A program made the position numbers and the translations under genes. DNA of 64,000 nucleotides from Nigrospora sphaerica. Its lineage: Eukaryota; Ascomycota; Sordariomycetes; Amphisphaeriales; Apiosporaceae. Positions 21,954 through 33,300 of the stretch are shown piece by piece (within the stretch, counting starts at the first letter, position 1; every line of letters starts with the position of its first letter). The stretch lies in contig JAGVVL010000001.1 in NCBI GenBank assembly GCA_018287875.1, forward strand, positions 4,464,001 to 4,528,000. Reading direction: 5' to 3'. The notes beneath the pieces were generated by a model. That model was not told where the DNA came from and searched no databases. It saw only the letters and a program-made list of their open reading frames with translations.

Positions 21954-23788
21954 TCACTTGGGAGGTAGTTTTCGGCTCGCAGCCGCGGCCTTCTTACCTT
22001 CGAGTCCCTCGGTCAGCGAGGCATATATGTAGCTCCCGACCTCACGTAGCTTCGGGTCCGGCCCCGTGCAGTTCAGGGGCTTCTTGAAGCGCTTGACCAC
22101 GACGTCGGTGAAGCCGGCCGAACGCACAGCCTCGGCCATGAACTCCCCTTCGGCGACTTCCACTGCGGGGTCTTTGTCAGCTGCCGCCTTCGCCGGGCCA
22201 CGCCTCTGCGCGGGCTGTTGGGCGGTGTCATCCTTACTGCTGCGTCCCATCCGCCGGCCGGCCTCTTTTACGCACCGCGACAGGGCCACCAAGGCCATGC
22301 CATCTCGCACCGAGCCATCATCGCTGCAGATGGTGAGGTCAAGCTCACTGCTTTCGACCCAGCCGCCGGGCTTGCAGCACTTGTAAGCCTCCCTGTAGAG
22401 CTTCTTCCAGTCCTTGATGGAGCCGATCAGTCCGCGCATGTAGATGAAGTCGAAAGTTCCGGCCTGCCATGTCCACTCCTGCGTGATGTCGTCGACCTCA
22501 AACTCGACATTCGGCGGCACCCAGCGAGGTTGGATGGGAGACACGTCGACGCCGATCACTTGCGACCTGGGGTTTGCGTCGGCAAAGTCTCTGGTTATCG
22601 TATTAGACAGACCCAAGCCAGCCGCGACGCGGCCACTATTTTGGGGCAACTCACATGGCCCACTATGAAGACGCAGTTAGCATTGCATTGATCAAGGGCG
22701 GGCAAAAAATAGTGCCGGGCGGAAAGCAAAGTGGTTTTGCTCGGCACGACGAGGCGTTTGGGGGGTGAGCATGTTCGGGGACTCTGGGGCACCCCCGACA
22801 GAGCCGGCGAGCCTGGACTGGTCAAGTCCAACTGTGTGACGGCAAGATACGTACAATTCCTGTCCCAGTGCCAACATCGAGTACTTTGTCTACGTTGTCG
22901 GATATGGGGGCGAGGTGGAGTTTACCATCCAGTAGCAAAAGGTGTGAGTGATGACTGAAATTGGTCAACTGGCTGGACTAGGGCATGGGCCAACAGGGGA
23001 CTCACCTGTAATCCAGAGATTCGTTCTGGCGCTCGTCGTTTGGCATCCTGCATCAACCCTGGTCAGCAATCATAGACGCAGGCCGGCCTCCTGGGGCATA
23101 CCAGTAGTTGGCATCGCCACTTCCACGGATCGAATGGTAGGTCCGACCATGGATTAAACGGTAGTCCGTAATGCTACGAGATATCGACGCCGTGGAGCTT
23201 TCACTGTCAAGAGGTCAGACTAAGGGCCAAAATGGCAGGTGGGCCGCTCTGCCGGGCCCATACGTACAATTCATCGCCGAGGGCCGAATCTTTTGTGTCG
23301 GAGAAGATGCTGACGTAGTCCTAGACGGCGGAGATGGCGGTTAGTCCTGCCAGTGGCAGAAGAGCAGGCGGATCGGGTTGTTTCCACGTGGCGCGCAAGC
23401 CGGCCTATCTTACCGGATGTGTCCAGTCTGTGGGATCGCCCTGGATTTCGGAAGTCGCCGAGTGGTTGGGCAAGTCTGCTGAAGAAGAGGCCAGGCTTGG
23501 GGGGTCGCGACGGCCCGGCTCCGGGCTGCTCGGGCATGTGGGGATTCCTGCGTGAAGCGTTTCTTGACTCTCGGACTTGAGAGGGCAGGTTTCAATTGTC
23601 CCGGCAGAAGTGGTTGCATCCCGGACGGCCGGGGGGTGGGTGTCCTGGGCCTCTGCATCCTGGGGGCTTACATCCCGCGGTTCGGCACCCCGGGGGTCTG
23701 AACCGGACGGATTCGGCGCTGGACCACGGTCTGCTGGGCTTGCTCCGAGAGCGGCTGCCCTGGGTGCCTCAACTGGCTTGCCCGTCAT
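21954..23788 (-). CDS. LaeA-like SAM-dependent methyltransferase
   Basis: Seven exons on the minus strand: 23788-23414, 23320-23268, 23203-23102, 23047-23006, 22954-22855, 22662-22655 (8 nt) and 22590-21954, encoding 438 residues. The first 125 residues are a Pro/Ser/Asp-rich disordered tail. Then come ITDYRLIHGRTYH, NYWMPNDERQNESLDYS and the SAM motif I VLDVGTGTGIWAIDFAD (ending near residue 231), followed by VIGVDVSPIQPRWVPPN (motif II region) and the post-motif CCKPGGWVE. This order is that of the LaeA/Llm methyltransferase family of filamentous fungi, whose founding member regulates secondary metabolism. The substrate of this paralogue is unknown. All introns have GT-AG ends, and every phase is consistent through to the stop. 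The 192-nt intron 22854-22663 is the longest. No biosynthetic cluster adjoins it. Confidence 0.88.
22655..22662 (-). other. 8-nt microexon of the LaeA-like methyltransferase
   Basis: TGGGCCAT is flanked by CATAG upstream and GTGAGT downstream. It supplies Trp-Ala and two bases of Ile, completing GTGTGI-WAI-DFAD across exons 22954-22855 and 22590-21954. Without it the invariant motif I would be broken and the frame shifted. Confidence 0.82.
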
Positions 23789-25226
23789 GGTGAGGTTTCA
23801 ATGGCCAAGCCGGACGTCACGCAACGTTGAGTAAGACGGGGACGCGAGGCGGGCATGGAGACGGGACGGGGCGCCCAGAGAGTGAGTGAGCGGCACGCAC
23901 AGGGATCGCGAGGACGACAAGACGGAGACTTATCAGCCCATTTGTTGTCACATGCCCGCTTCCTGGCCGCAAGATGCGATGCGGCGGGCCAGAGGTTGGC
24001 TGCCGCTCTTCTTTGGCGAGGCCCTCCAGGGCCACCAGCCCGTGCTCCTGGCGCGGCTCAGCATACAATCCTCGCGCAACATGACTGGGTGTCCGTACAG
24101 TCGGGTCCAAGGGGGCACTCGGCTCCTCGCTTTCTGGCTCGTCTCGCCCTCTCGGCCCCAAAGGAGAGGGCAACAAGAAACCACCCCAGTCCAATATCGT
24201 GGGAGGTGGGTATCCCGCAGCGTGGCCCAACAAAAGAGCCGGGGTACCACGCGTCGTCGGACACAAGCCCGCGGCAGTGGCTTAGAGGGGGGCGGGAGGA
24301 GGGGGGGGCACACAAACAGAGACGGCAACGAGTTCTATATTCGGCCTTGTCGGGGAGTCGTGGGATATTGAAGGGGGGGGGGGAGAAGGGAAGTGTGTGG
24401 AGAGGTTGGCCGGCTGCGACATACAGTAGCCAGAGGTCGTTAGCAAGGCAAGCAGGTAAACACCCGTGGGCCTGGAAGTAAGTAGTATCGACTTACCTAC
24501 ACCGTCGACCGCATGCACTCAACGGGGCCCCAGGTTCGTCGACCGGAAGGGCCGGCGACGATGTTGATCAGCCACGCAGCAGCTGTCCCAGCAGGCATGC
24601 TCCCCTGTGTTGGGACTTTGTTGAAACGCAACGGCAGGCTAGGCTTCGCGACATGCCAGGTGCTGTTCCGCCGTCCCTTGTGCGGGCTCGCCTTCGCACT
24701 TGCACTGCCGTGATGGTCGTCGCCCGGCGGCAGGCTGTTGATTAGTACGAGTACTTTGACCCATGCGCTGTGATGGCTAACGGGCTCGCCGCTCCAAGCG
24801 TGGGTCGAGCGAAGTAGGTATGCCGTTGGCTCACCTGGGAGCCTGCAAGGATCGCCGAGGGGGTATTTCCAAGTCGAGCTTGGGGAAAAAGAAGCTGGAC
24901 CCAGTTTGACCTACCGGCAGCATTGACAGCTCATTCTGGATCCAAGGACTTTCCTCCCGGCCAGGTCAGTTCCAGACCCAGTCCTGGACAGTTCCAGTCC
25001 CGGCCGAGCCAGTCGAGCCAGCCAGTCGCACCAATTTATCCCAGTTCCAGAGTCCAATAGCATGGGCCAGGGTCGTCGCTCGTATTTTGTCGAAGTGGGG
25101 CCATGTGTGGAAGAAGCCGTCAGGCGTCCACTGTCGAGAGGGAGAATGGATCCTTGCGGATGGATGATGGATGGATGGAAACCACATCCAACGGTGGAAT
25201 TCGTCTACCGCTTCTCCCCCCGCCCG

Positions 25227-25261
<35 letters not shown>

Positions 25262-26288
25262 CCGGCTTGCACAACCACAAGCCTCCAAAAAATACACACA
25301 GACTGACGGGCTGGTGGCAGCGCGGCATGGCATTCCTCCAAACCAGCCTGGGCCCAGGCAATCGTAGCTGTCTGTCGCCAAACGCCAACCAGCCTCAGGA
25401 GGTATTGTACCCAAGTATGAGTAAGTAAGTATATGTGCCAGAAAATAGAGTGAAAAGGTACATACATTGTGCTTATTGCTTACGGCTTCCTGCTTACTTG
25501 CCATAACCGTGCTGTCGGGCCCGTGCCGAGGACCCCTTGCTTCGATACTTGTTTCATTTCACGCGGAGCTGCCAACAGCCCCCCCCCATGTCCATGATAC
25601 TGACCGGGAGATGGGACCGTGGCCGACTCGGACAAATGCCTCTTTACGGTACGCAGCCAGGTAGCGCGCCGTCCAGAAGCGGCCTCGTCCACGCCAGCCT
25701 CGTGCAACGTGGCCGGGCCGTAACCTCGGATGCAGTCACGGGATCGGAAGGAAGTTGCGTGCCCGTGAGAACCCAGTCCACGCCCCCTCCGGGCCGAATC
25801 GCAAATCGCCGGAACCAACGGCCACGGCTGGGTCAGTAGCCGAGGGTGTCGGCGCGTCTCGGGAGACCATCCGCAAGGGTCCGTTGGCCGCCTGTTTGTG
25901 TAACGCCTTCCCCGTCTATGTACTCAGTAAATTGGCCACTGGCCGCTGGGCTGCAGATTCTACAGGACTTCCTGTGTGCATTTTCAGAATCAGAAATTCA
26001 CGTCATCAATTTCCCTGGGGCGCCTCAACAAGGTGTACAACAACCACGATGTATGTACATATCCCTAGCCGCAATCGAGCAGCGGACGCACTTAAGTAAG
26101 CCGCGAGGCGTGGGTGTGGAGCCGGTAAAGTGGCATGGAGGGCCCCGAGGGCTTGATGCTTCAAAATCTTCGGGGCCATCACCGATTGGACTCTGGACGC
26201 TCTTGTGCGTGCGCGTGTGTACTCCCTCCATCTCTCCGCCTGCCTTCCCGACTAAGTAGCACCTCTCGGCAACCACTTCGTCGCCATC
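23789..26288. other. Divergent intergenic region between the LaeA-like gene and fRMsr
   Basis: About 2.5 kb with no supportable gene. It contains an 11-base G run at 24373-24383, a (TC)n microsatellite at 25229-25259, and ATGGATGG-type repeats near 25155-25180. Short open frames here lack motifs. Confidence 0.5.
25229..25259 (+). repeat. (TC)n dinucleotide microsatellite
   Basis: About fifteen uninterrupted TC units, ending at CTCTA. It lies in intergenic sequence about 1 kb upstream of the fRMsr gene. Confidence 0.95.
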
Positions 26289-27144
26289 ATGGTGAGGCTC
26301 CGCTGAATTTCTGTCTGAGACTCCGCCGCCAGCCACTTACACCAGACCTCGTCATTCAGGTTCACGCCGACGCTTCCAACTTCCAGGAGGGGGTGACCAA
26401 AGAGCAAGCTTATGAGCAGGTGCTTCTTCAAGCCGAAGGCCTGTTTGACGGCCAGCGAAACTGGGTTAGTCGAGTACTCCTCAACCCACGTTGAGAGGTT
26501 GTCCCTCCTGTGATCGGTTGCCTGCTTACGCGCCCGCCGTCTAGGTTTGGTAAGATGATCCAGCCATCATCACCTCGGGCGTCATGCCACCATCCCACCC
26601 ACCTATCTCTGACATGACCCAAAGCAACCTGGCAAACGCAGCCTCCTTGCTCTGGCATGCCTACAAGTCTCTGCCTTCCCCTAGCTCCCAGGTGAACTGG
26701 GCAGGTATGTTTTCTTACCCCCCCCCCCCCCCCCCCCACCGAAGGGGAATCGGCTACTCACGGAGACAATCCTGCCCCCCTCCCAAAGGCTTCTACACCG
26801 TGGATCCCACTGCCCCGGCCTCGAAGCCGCAGCTTGTCCTGGGCCCGTTTCAGGGCAAGGTGGCTTGCCAGACCATCCACTTCGGCCGCGGTGTCTGCGG
26901 CACGTCGGCCTCCACCAAGTCCACGCAGTTGGTGCCGGATGTCGAGAAATTTCCGGGCCACATTGCCTGCGACGGCGATAGCAAGAGCGAGATCGTCGTG
27001 CCCATCCTGGCTGACGAGGGCGGCGCGAGGAAACTGGTGGCCATCATCGACATTGACTGTGCCGAGGTCGACGGTTTCGACGAAGTGGACAAGGCCGCCT
27101 TGGAAAAGCTGGCCGACCTGCTTGCTCGGGGTTGCGACTGGTAG
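26289..27144 (+). CDS. Free methionine-(R)-sulfoxide reductase, GAF domain (yeast YKL069W type)
   Basis: Five coding exons: 26289-26291 (the ATG only), 26360-26464, 26545-26549 (5 nt), 26625-26704 and 26789-27144, encoding 182 residues. The enzyme reduces free methionine-R-sulfoxide with thioredoxin and protects against oxidative damage. It is a single GAF domain: GLFDGQRNWVCNLANAASLL, NWAGFYTVDP, LVLGPFQGKVACQTI, GRGVCGTSAS, FPGHIACDGDSKSEIVVP, VAIIDIDC. The three family cysteines are C91, C101 and C125, with the same 10- and 24-residue spacing as the yeast enzyme as I recall it. All introns are GT-AG. The fourth (26705-26788) contains a 20-base C run. The 5-nt exon is needed to give NWVCNLAN and keep frame. 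The gene is complete, ends in SxLLARGCDW-like sequence, and converges on the omega-amidase gene 186 bases away. Confidence 0.92.
26545..26549 (+). other. 5-nt microexon (GTTTG) of the fRMsr gene
   Basis: GTTTG is preceded by GTCTAG and followed by GTAAGA. It supplies Val and two bases of Cys, giving NWVCNLAN. The flanking introns are 80 and 75 nt. Joining exons 26464 and 26625 directly would shift the frame out of the GAF domain. Confidence 0.82.
26718..26737 (+). repeat. Poly-C tract (20 nt) inside an fRMsr intron
   Basis: An uninterrupted run of C in the intron 26705-26788, between donor and acceptor. It is one of several long C/G runs in the window; the others are intergenic. Confidence 0.9.
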
Positions 27145-27330
27145 AGATCTCCCATGGACTCCACCCAGCCTAGGGAAATAGCGTTGCAACAACGGCCAGA
27201 TGTTACTTGCGTGTGGTCCATGGCTACCTAGCTTTACCAGAGAGCCATCGCGAGGCAAAAAGTAGACAGAAGCCGAAGGGGGGGGGGGGGGGGCGTGGAA
27301 AAGTCGGTCACATTCAGAATTTGTATGGCC

Positions 27331-28470
27331 TTACGGCGTATCTGGCTCCTCAAAGCGCACCTTGCCCTGGCTTACATCAGGGTAGACGTCGAAGCGCCTC
27401 TGGCCGACCAGGGGAATATTCTTCCTTGTCTCCTCAATCTTCGCACCGTCCAACTCCCAGTACACCGTAGTTTCCTTCTCCTCGGCCTCCACCAGGACCT
27501 GGGCCATGGGATCGACGATCAGGCTGTGGCCCCACGCGTGGTAGCTGGCCTGGGTGTCCCGCGCAGGGCTACACATGGCAACGTAGAGCTGGTTGTCCAT
27601 GGCCCTGGCCTGCCCCTGCAATCGCCAATGCAGGGGCCCCGTCGTGGTGTTGAAGGCGCCCGGGTAGACCAGGGCAAAGCATCCCTTGCGCGCCGCCACC
27701 ATGGCCAGCTCAGGGAAGCGGATGTCGTAGCAGATGGCCACGGCAATCTTGCCGTAGTCCGGGAGGTCAACCAGCGTCACCTTGTTGCCGGGGTGGAGCA
27801 CATCGCTTTCGTGGAACGAGATCTTGCCGGGGATGTCAATGTCGAACAGGTGGACCTTCCGGTGGCTAGATAGCAGCGCGCCGTCCGGGCCGAAGATCAG
27901 AGAGGTGTTGTAGTACTTCTTCGTCGCCGGGTCCGGGTCGGCCTCGGGGATGGAGCCGCCGACCAGGTAGGCGCCGGCCTCGGCGGCCATGGCCGAGAGA
28001 GCGTGGAACGAGGGCGACTGGTCCGGGGTCGGCGGGCCGGGGAGAAGGGTCTCGGCGTAGGAGGGGAAGTAGTCGCAGCCGTAGGGCGAGTTGAAGCACT
28101 CGGGCAGGACAATGATGCGAGCACCGCTCTGCGCGGCCTCCAGGACCTTATTGCGGGCATGCGCAAGGTTGGCCGCTTTGTCGGCGCCGCTCGCCAGCTG
28201 GATGCAGGCCAGTTTAACGGGCTTCTTGAGCACGGGGTTGGCAGTCGTCGCCATTGTGCGCAGGAGGGGTCTCGCGAGGGTGGCGGGGAAGAAGGGGGGG
28301 ACGGGCCTGCCGAAGAGACTGAGGGTTCTGCCGAGGGGGCGCATGATGGGAATGGGGCGAAGACGCATCGCCGTGCCCCGATGACGGCAGAACTGAATTT
28401 CCAACCCCCGTCTCGGAGGGGGCCTCGGATGGATAAGAGCCAAGCATGGAGAGATATGGATCTTCTCCAT
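27331..28470 (-). CDS. Omega-amidase / Nit2-Nit3-type nitrilase-superfamily amidase
   Basis: A single exon of 379 residues. The family hydrolyses alpha-ketoglutaramate and alpha-ketosuccinamate, or repairs deaminated glutathione. The nitrilase catalytic triad is visible: E124 in IIVLPECFNSPYG, K205 in SSHRKVHLFDID and C247 in VAICYDIRFPEL. Conserved HWRLQGQARAMDNQLY and AWGHSLIVDPMAQVL follow. The typical cytosolic protein would start at Met73 (codon at 28254-28252, MATTANPVLKKPVKLACIQL). The frame is open upstream with ATGs at residues 1, 35 and 43, and this extension is rich in Arg, Pro and Leu with no acidic residues in its second half, like a mitochondrial presequence. Two start sites giving mitochondrial and cytosolic forms are therefore plausible. 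Poly-G (27278-27293) lies just beyond the stop. Confidence 0.92.
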   Translation of the reverse strand: MEKIHISPCLALIHPRPPPRRGLEIQFCRHRGTAMRLRPIPIMRPLGRTLSLFGRPVPPFFPATLARPLLRTMATTANPVLKKPVKLACIQLASGADKAANLAHARNKVLEAAQSGARIIVLPECFNSPYGCDYFPSYAETLLPGPPTPDQSPSFHALSAMAAEAGAYLVGGSIPEADPDPATKKYYNTSLIFGPDGALLSSHRKVHLFDIDIPGKISFHESDVLHPGNKVTLVDLPDYGKIAVAICYDIRFPELAMVAARKGCFALVYPGAFNTTTGPLHWRLQGQARAMDNQLYVAMCSPARDTQASYHAWGHSLIVDPMAQVLVEAEEKETTVYWELDGAKIEETRKNIPLVGQRRFDVYPDVSQGKVRFEEPDTP

Positions 28471-29084
28471 CTAGGTTGAGATGAACTTAGCTACCTAGAC
28501 CTTTCTATTCGTAGATACATTCTCGACCACGCCTCTTCTGCTTACTTTCTTCACATGTGCGTATTACTTGGTAATGTATAAAAAAGTGAAACAAGCCGCA
28601 CCGTTTTGTTAGGCCCCTAGGGAGGGGGGGGAGCTGGGGAGCTAGCCGTCCTCCAGTCCATAGGTACTATCCATTGACCCCTCTGGGCGTTTCGTTTGGG
28701 CAACGGTGGGGATCTAGCACCAGCTCCAACCGGGCCGTCAGGTTAGTACTACCTACCCCTCCTAAGCTTCCATTCCAAACCATCGAATCCAACTTTTACG
28801 TGCACCTCCTAGGGACTTTCCACCGCCTACGCCGTGGGAACCAATTCAAGAACTCAACGGAATGCCACTGCCCCGCTGGCCCATTCATCAAGATGTGAGG
28901 TTGTTCTATTCAGGTACCCGTGATAGCCTGGCTAGATGATGGGTGTACCAAAAAAGGAACCCCGCTGCCCAAGTAGTGCAATGGTGTACAAAGCTACTTA
29001 CCTACTTAAAACACAAAGTAGGTAGGTAAGGTACGCGACATTACCCTTGGCGCGAAACCTACCATCTTACCCTACGCCGCACAT
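28471..29084. other. Intergenic between omega-amidase 5' end and spermidine synthase 3' end
   Basis: About 610 bases. It holds several TACCTA/TAGGTA motifs and a perfect 9-bp inverted repeat, TACCTACTT (28999-29007) and AAGTAGGTA (29016-29024), with an 8-nt loop. The repeat lies 61 bases past the spermidine synthase stop, so it may lie in the 3' UTR or at the transcript end. No gene is seen. Confidence 0.55.
28999..29024 (-). terminator. Hairpin downstream of the spermidine synthase gene
   Basis: A 9-bp perfect stem with an 8-nt A/C-rich loop, built from the TACCTA/TAGGTA motif. It lies 61 nt beyond the stop codon of the minus-strand gene. It could take part in 3' end formation, but this motif is common across the window, so the role is only a guess. 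Confidence 0.25.
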
Positions 29085-30380
<1,296 letters not shown>

Positions 30381-33300
30381 TTTGGAGGCGGCGGTGAAAG
30401 GGTGACGAGCAAGTGTCGGCTTCGAATATCCCTGGATGGAAGTGCGTAAGGTCGAGGAAGAGAAGCGGACTCTAGTCGTGTGGAGATAGCGCTGTTTTAT
30501 ATGAGAGCTTGCCTCGTTTACCCTCTGCAGAGTTTTTAGCTGGCCAGCCTCGGCCACGGCAGCAACTCGAGAGGCAGCTACCATGAGCAAGCCGCCCGTC
30601 TTAACCCAGTTTTTTTTTTTTTGTAAAACACCGTACATGGCACTCTAAAGGCGGGCAGACTTCGCGGGATTTCCATCCCCCCCTCTCCCGTCTACTGCCC
30701 GATTACTGCCCAATGACAACACTGCCGCGGTAGCGAGGAATAAGGTGCAGGGAGGCCACATGTAGGAACTCTCGACCATGCAGTACCTATATACCTACGT
30801 AGGTAATGTCGGTTATTGTCACTTGGGTAGCACCTCGATGTGTGTGGGCGAAACGTCAGTCTTTCTCTCCCCACCTGCCCGTTCCCAATGGATGCTGGAA
30901 ACCGCCCGACAAAAGTTGTGGGGGGGGGGGGGGGGGGTGCTCTTGCCGTACCGATTGCGGAATCAGCAGCACATGGAGAGAAAACAGATGTATCCATTGG
31001 GAGGTCCTGACAACTGGTGCAGCTTTTGCTGCTTATTGCCAGTTCGAGGTATGCACTAGAACCCGCCCGCTCCCATGCAATCTATTCATACAGTTAGGAG
31101 TTAAAAAAAACCGCCAATCTATCCCCAACCCCGTATAGAGGCTTAATTTTCAATTGCAATTAACTTAACACACGCACATCGTAGAAGTAAGCCAGTTATA
31201 CCGTTTTATTCGTTAAAGTCTGGAATTTCTATTAGAACTCAGTATTTTGTGTACCAGCCGCGGGATGCAATGACAGCTGCAAGACGCCTTGTAGAGTTGA
31301 AGATGCGAGAAGCGCGGTTTCCGAGAAATTGGCGTTTTTTTGCTCCCCACTGTACATCCAATAATATAGGTAGCCTGCCCTTTACTTACCTGAGGCAAGG
31401 AACCTTGCGTATTTGGAATCCAGACGCCCCCCGCCCCACTGCTGGGCTGTCAGTAGGCTGGATGCCAAGCGGTACTAACTAACTTATGTAGCTAAATACT
31501 TGCCTCATAACTACCAACATAAGCAGCTCGTAAGTACAGTTTGCGTGCAACGTGAAGGCGCCAATGCTGCCAACACCTGGATTGACGCGGCTCTGGAATC
31601 CACGGCACCTCGGCGTCTGGCTGTAACTGACGTACGGATCCCAAACTGGCGGGCAAAAGTGCCTTCACAGCATACGACGGCATCGGCCCGCACGCGCTAA
31701 GTCCCTTGCCACGCGACAGCCATGCCGAACTGAGTTATCTCTGTGGCCTACAAATTTCGTAAGTAGTCTTTCCTAAGTTTGGCTACATTTCTGTTCCCTT
31801 TCTGTTTCTATGTATAGCGGTGCCTATTCCCCGGCGGCCAGGTAGGTTGCCACAGGTGTTGCCGCCTCTTGCCCGACAGACGAGAGCCACGCGCCGAGGA
31901 CTCCATGGCCCGACGGCCATGTTGACATAAGCCACCAAAGGCCCGAGCGGCTCTCCGTGGTAGGCCGTACCACGATCGCCAGGGATATGGAAAAGACGAC
32001 TGGCGACAGACGAGGCAATATGTACAAGGTCTCTGGTGTGGCTTTGGCCATCCGGCCCTAGCTGCATGATGCTCCACCGACAATAGCCACCGGTCAAGTT
32101 GCAAATGGCCCGACGTGCTGTACTCAGTATAGGTCGGTGTAGTGCTCCTAGAGATTAATACAGGCAGATTTGAGTGCCGATAGGTCCGGTCAGCTCTGGC
32201 GTGTCAGGAACACGTCGCGCGACGGGAATGGTAAACATTCCCAGTCGATGCTGGCAAACATGAGGAAGCCTGTTCAGCCTGACAGCCTCCGACGGCGCTC
32301 CCCACGATTATGCGTTGCGGATACTTCGGGGATGCACGCCGTCTTGTGTGCCCCTGATGCGTCCCGCGAGCTCACAGACCATGGCTTTACAAGCAGCCGG
32401 GCGCATGACTCGCATAGCGGACAGGCTAACCGGGAAGCTAAATGACAGCCCGATCTGACGGAGAGATGCAATCGCCAGGCTAAGTTAGTGTGTCATGTTG
32501 GGGAACCACGCGATGCGTGGATGAATGATCAGTTCTCCTTGTCCCAGCTGAGACAAACACCATCCACTACAAGCCCGGGTATCAGGTATCGTATATGGCT
32601 CGCGGTACTTTGGTAGCCGTCTAAGGGTAGACAGCACAACTACGGGTAGACAGCTACCGCTGGACCGAGGATGTGCCTATTGTTAGTTGTCGTTACTACG
32701 AAGTTGAAGAGTTGTTGCTGATCCGTTGGTCGCGTAGATGCAGCGGAGCCCTGGACGAGGTTACCATGCACGGTTGCCTGTCCATGCTTATTACCTACCC
32801 ACCTAGGTACTTAGATACTGTAGTTGTATGTGCCTCTTACTTGTATATATGTAGCACAGGGCTACTTGGGCAGCCTCCATTCCTTGCCCAGCACAATCGA
32901 CTTGCGTAGCAAACACTGCTTCATTAGTTAGTACAGGACTCGATCGTATTCCCCCAAGGCCCACCGCGTACCACGCTCGGTTCACGACGCTATCCAGGAT
33001 CGCCTTTCCGCTGTCGGGCTACTGTCACTACTTGCCGACCGGTTTCTTCAGGTCGTCCAACGATCCGTCTCCGCAGATCTCCTTACTTGTGTGGGTTGGT
33101 TTCGTGCCGGCGCTGTCTGTCAAACACTGGAAGCACGACTTGCATGGAAGCCGCAGTATCCGCGCTATCTTACCAGTGTTAACCTTGATGCGTCTGGCGG
33201 CGAGGATGAATGTTGGACTGCCACCCGTCTGAAGGCCATACTTAGTATGTCCATTGCCACGGAGCCACGTTGGCCGTGTATACATCTGTGAAGCGTTGCG

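Noticed and set aside
20970..21968. Plus-strand open frame of 332 codons after the GH72 gene
   Set aside because: It runs through an 18-base G tract and overlaps the end of the convergent methyltransferase gene. There is no domain, signal peptide or steady codon bias. I treat it as chance.
26465..26624. Single 160-nt intron in fRMsr without a microexon
   Set aside because: Joining 26464 to 26625 puts the GAF domain out of frame; five bases are required and GTTTG has both splice signals.
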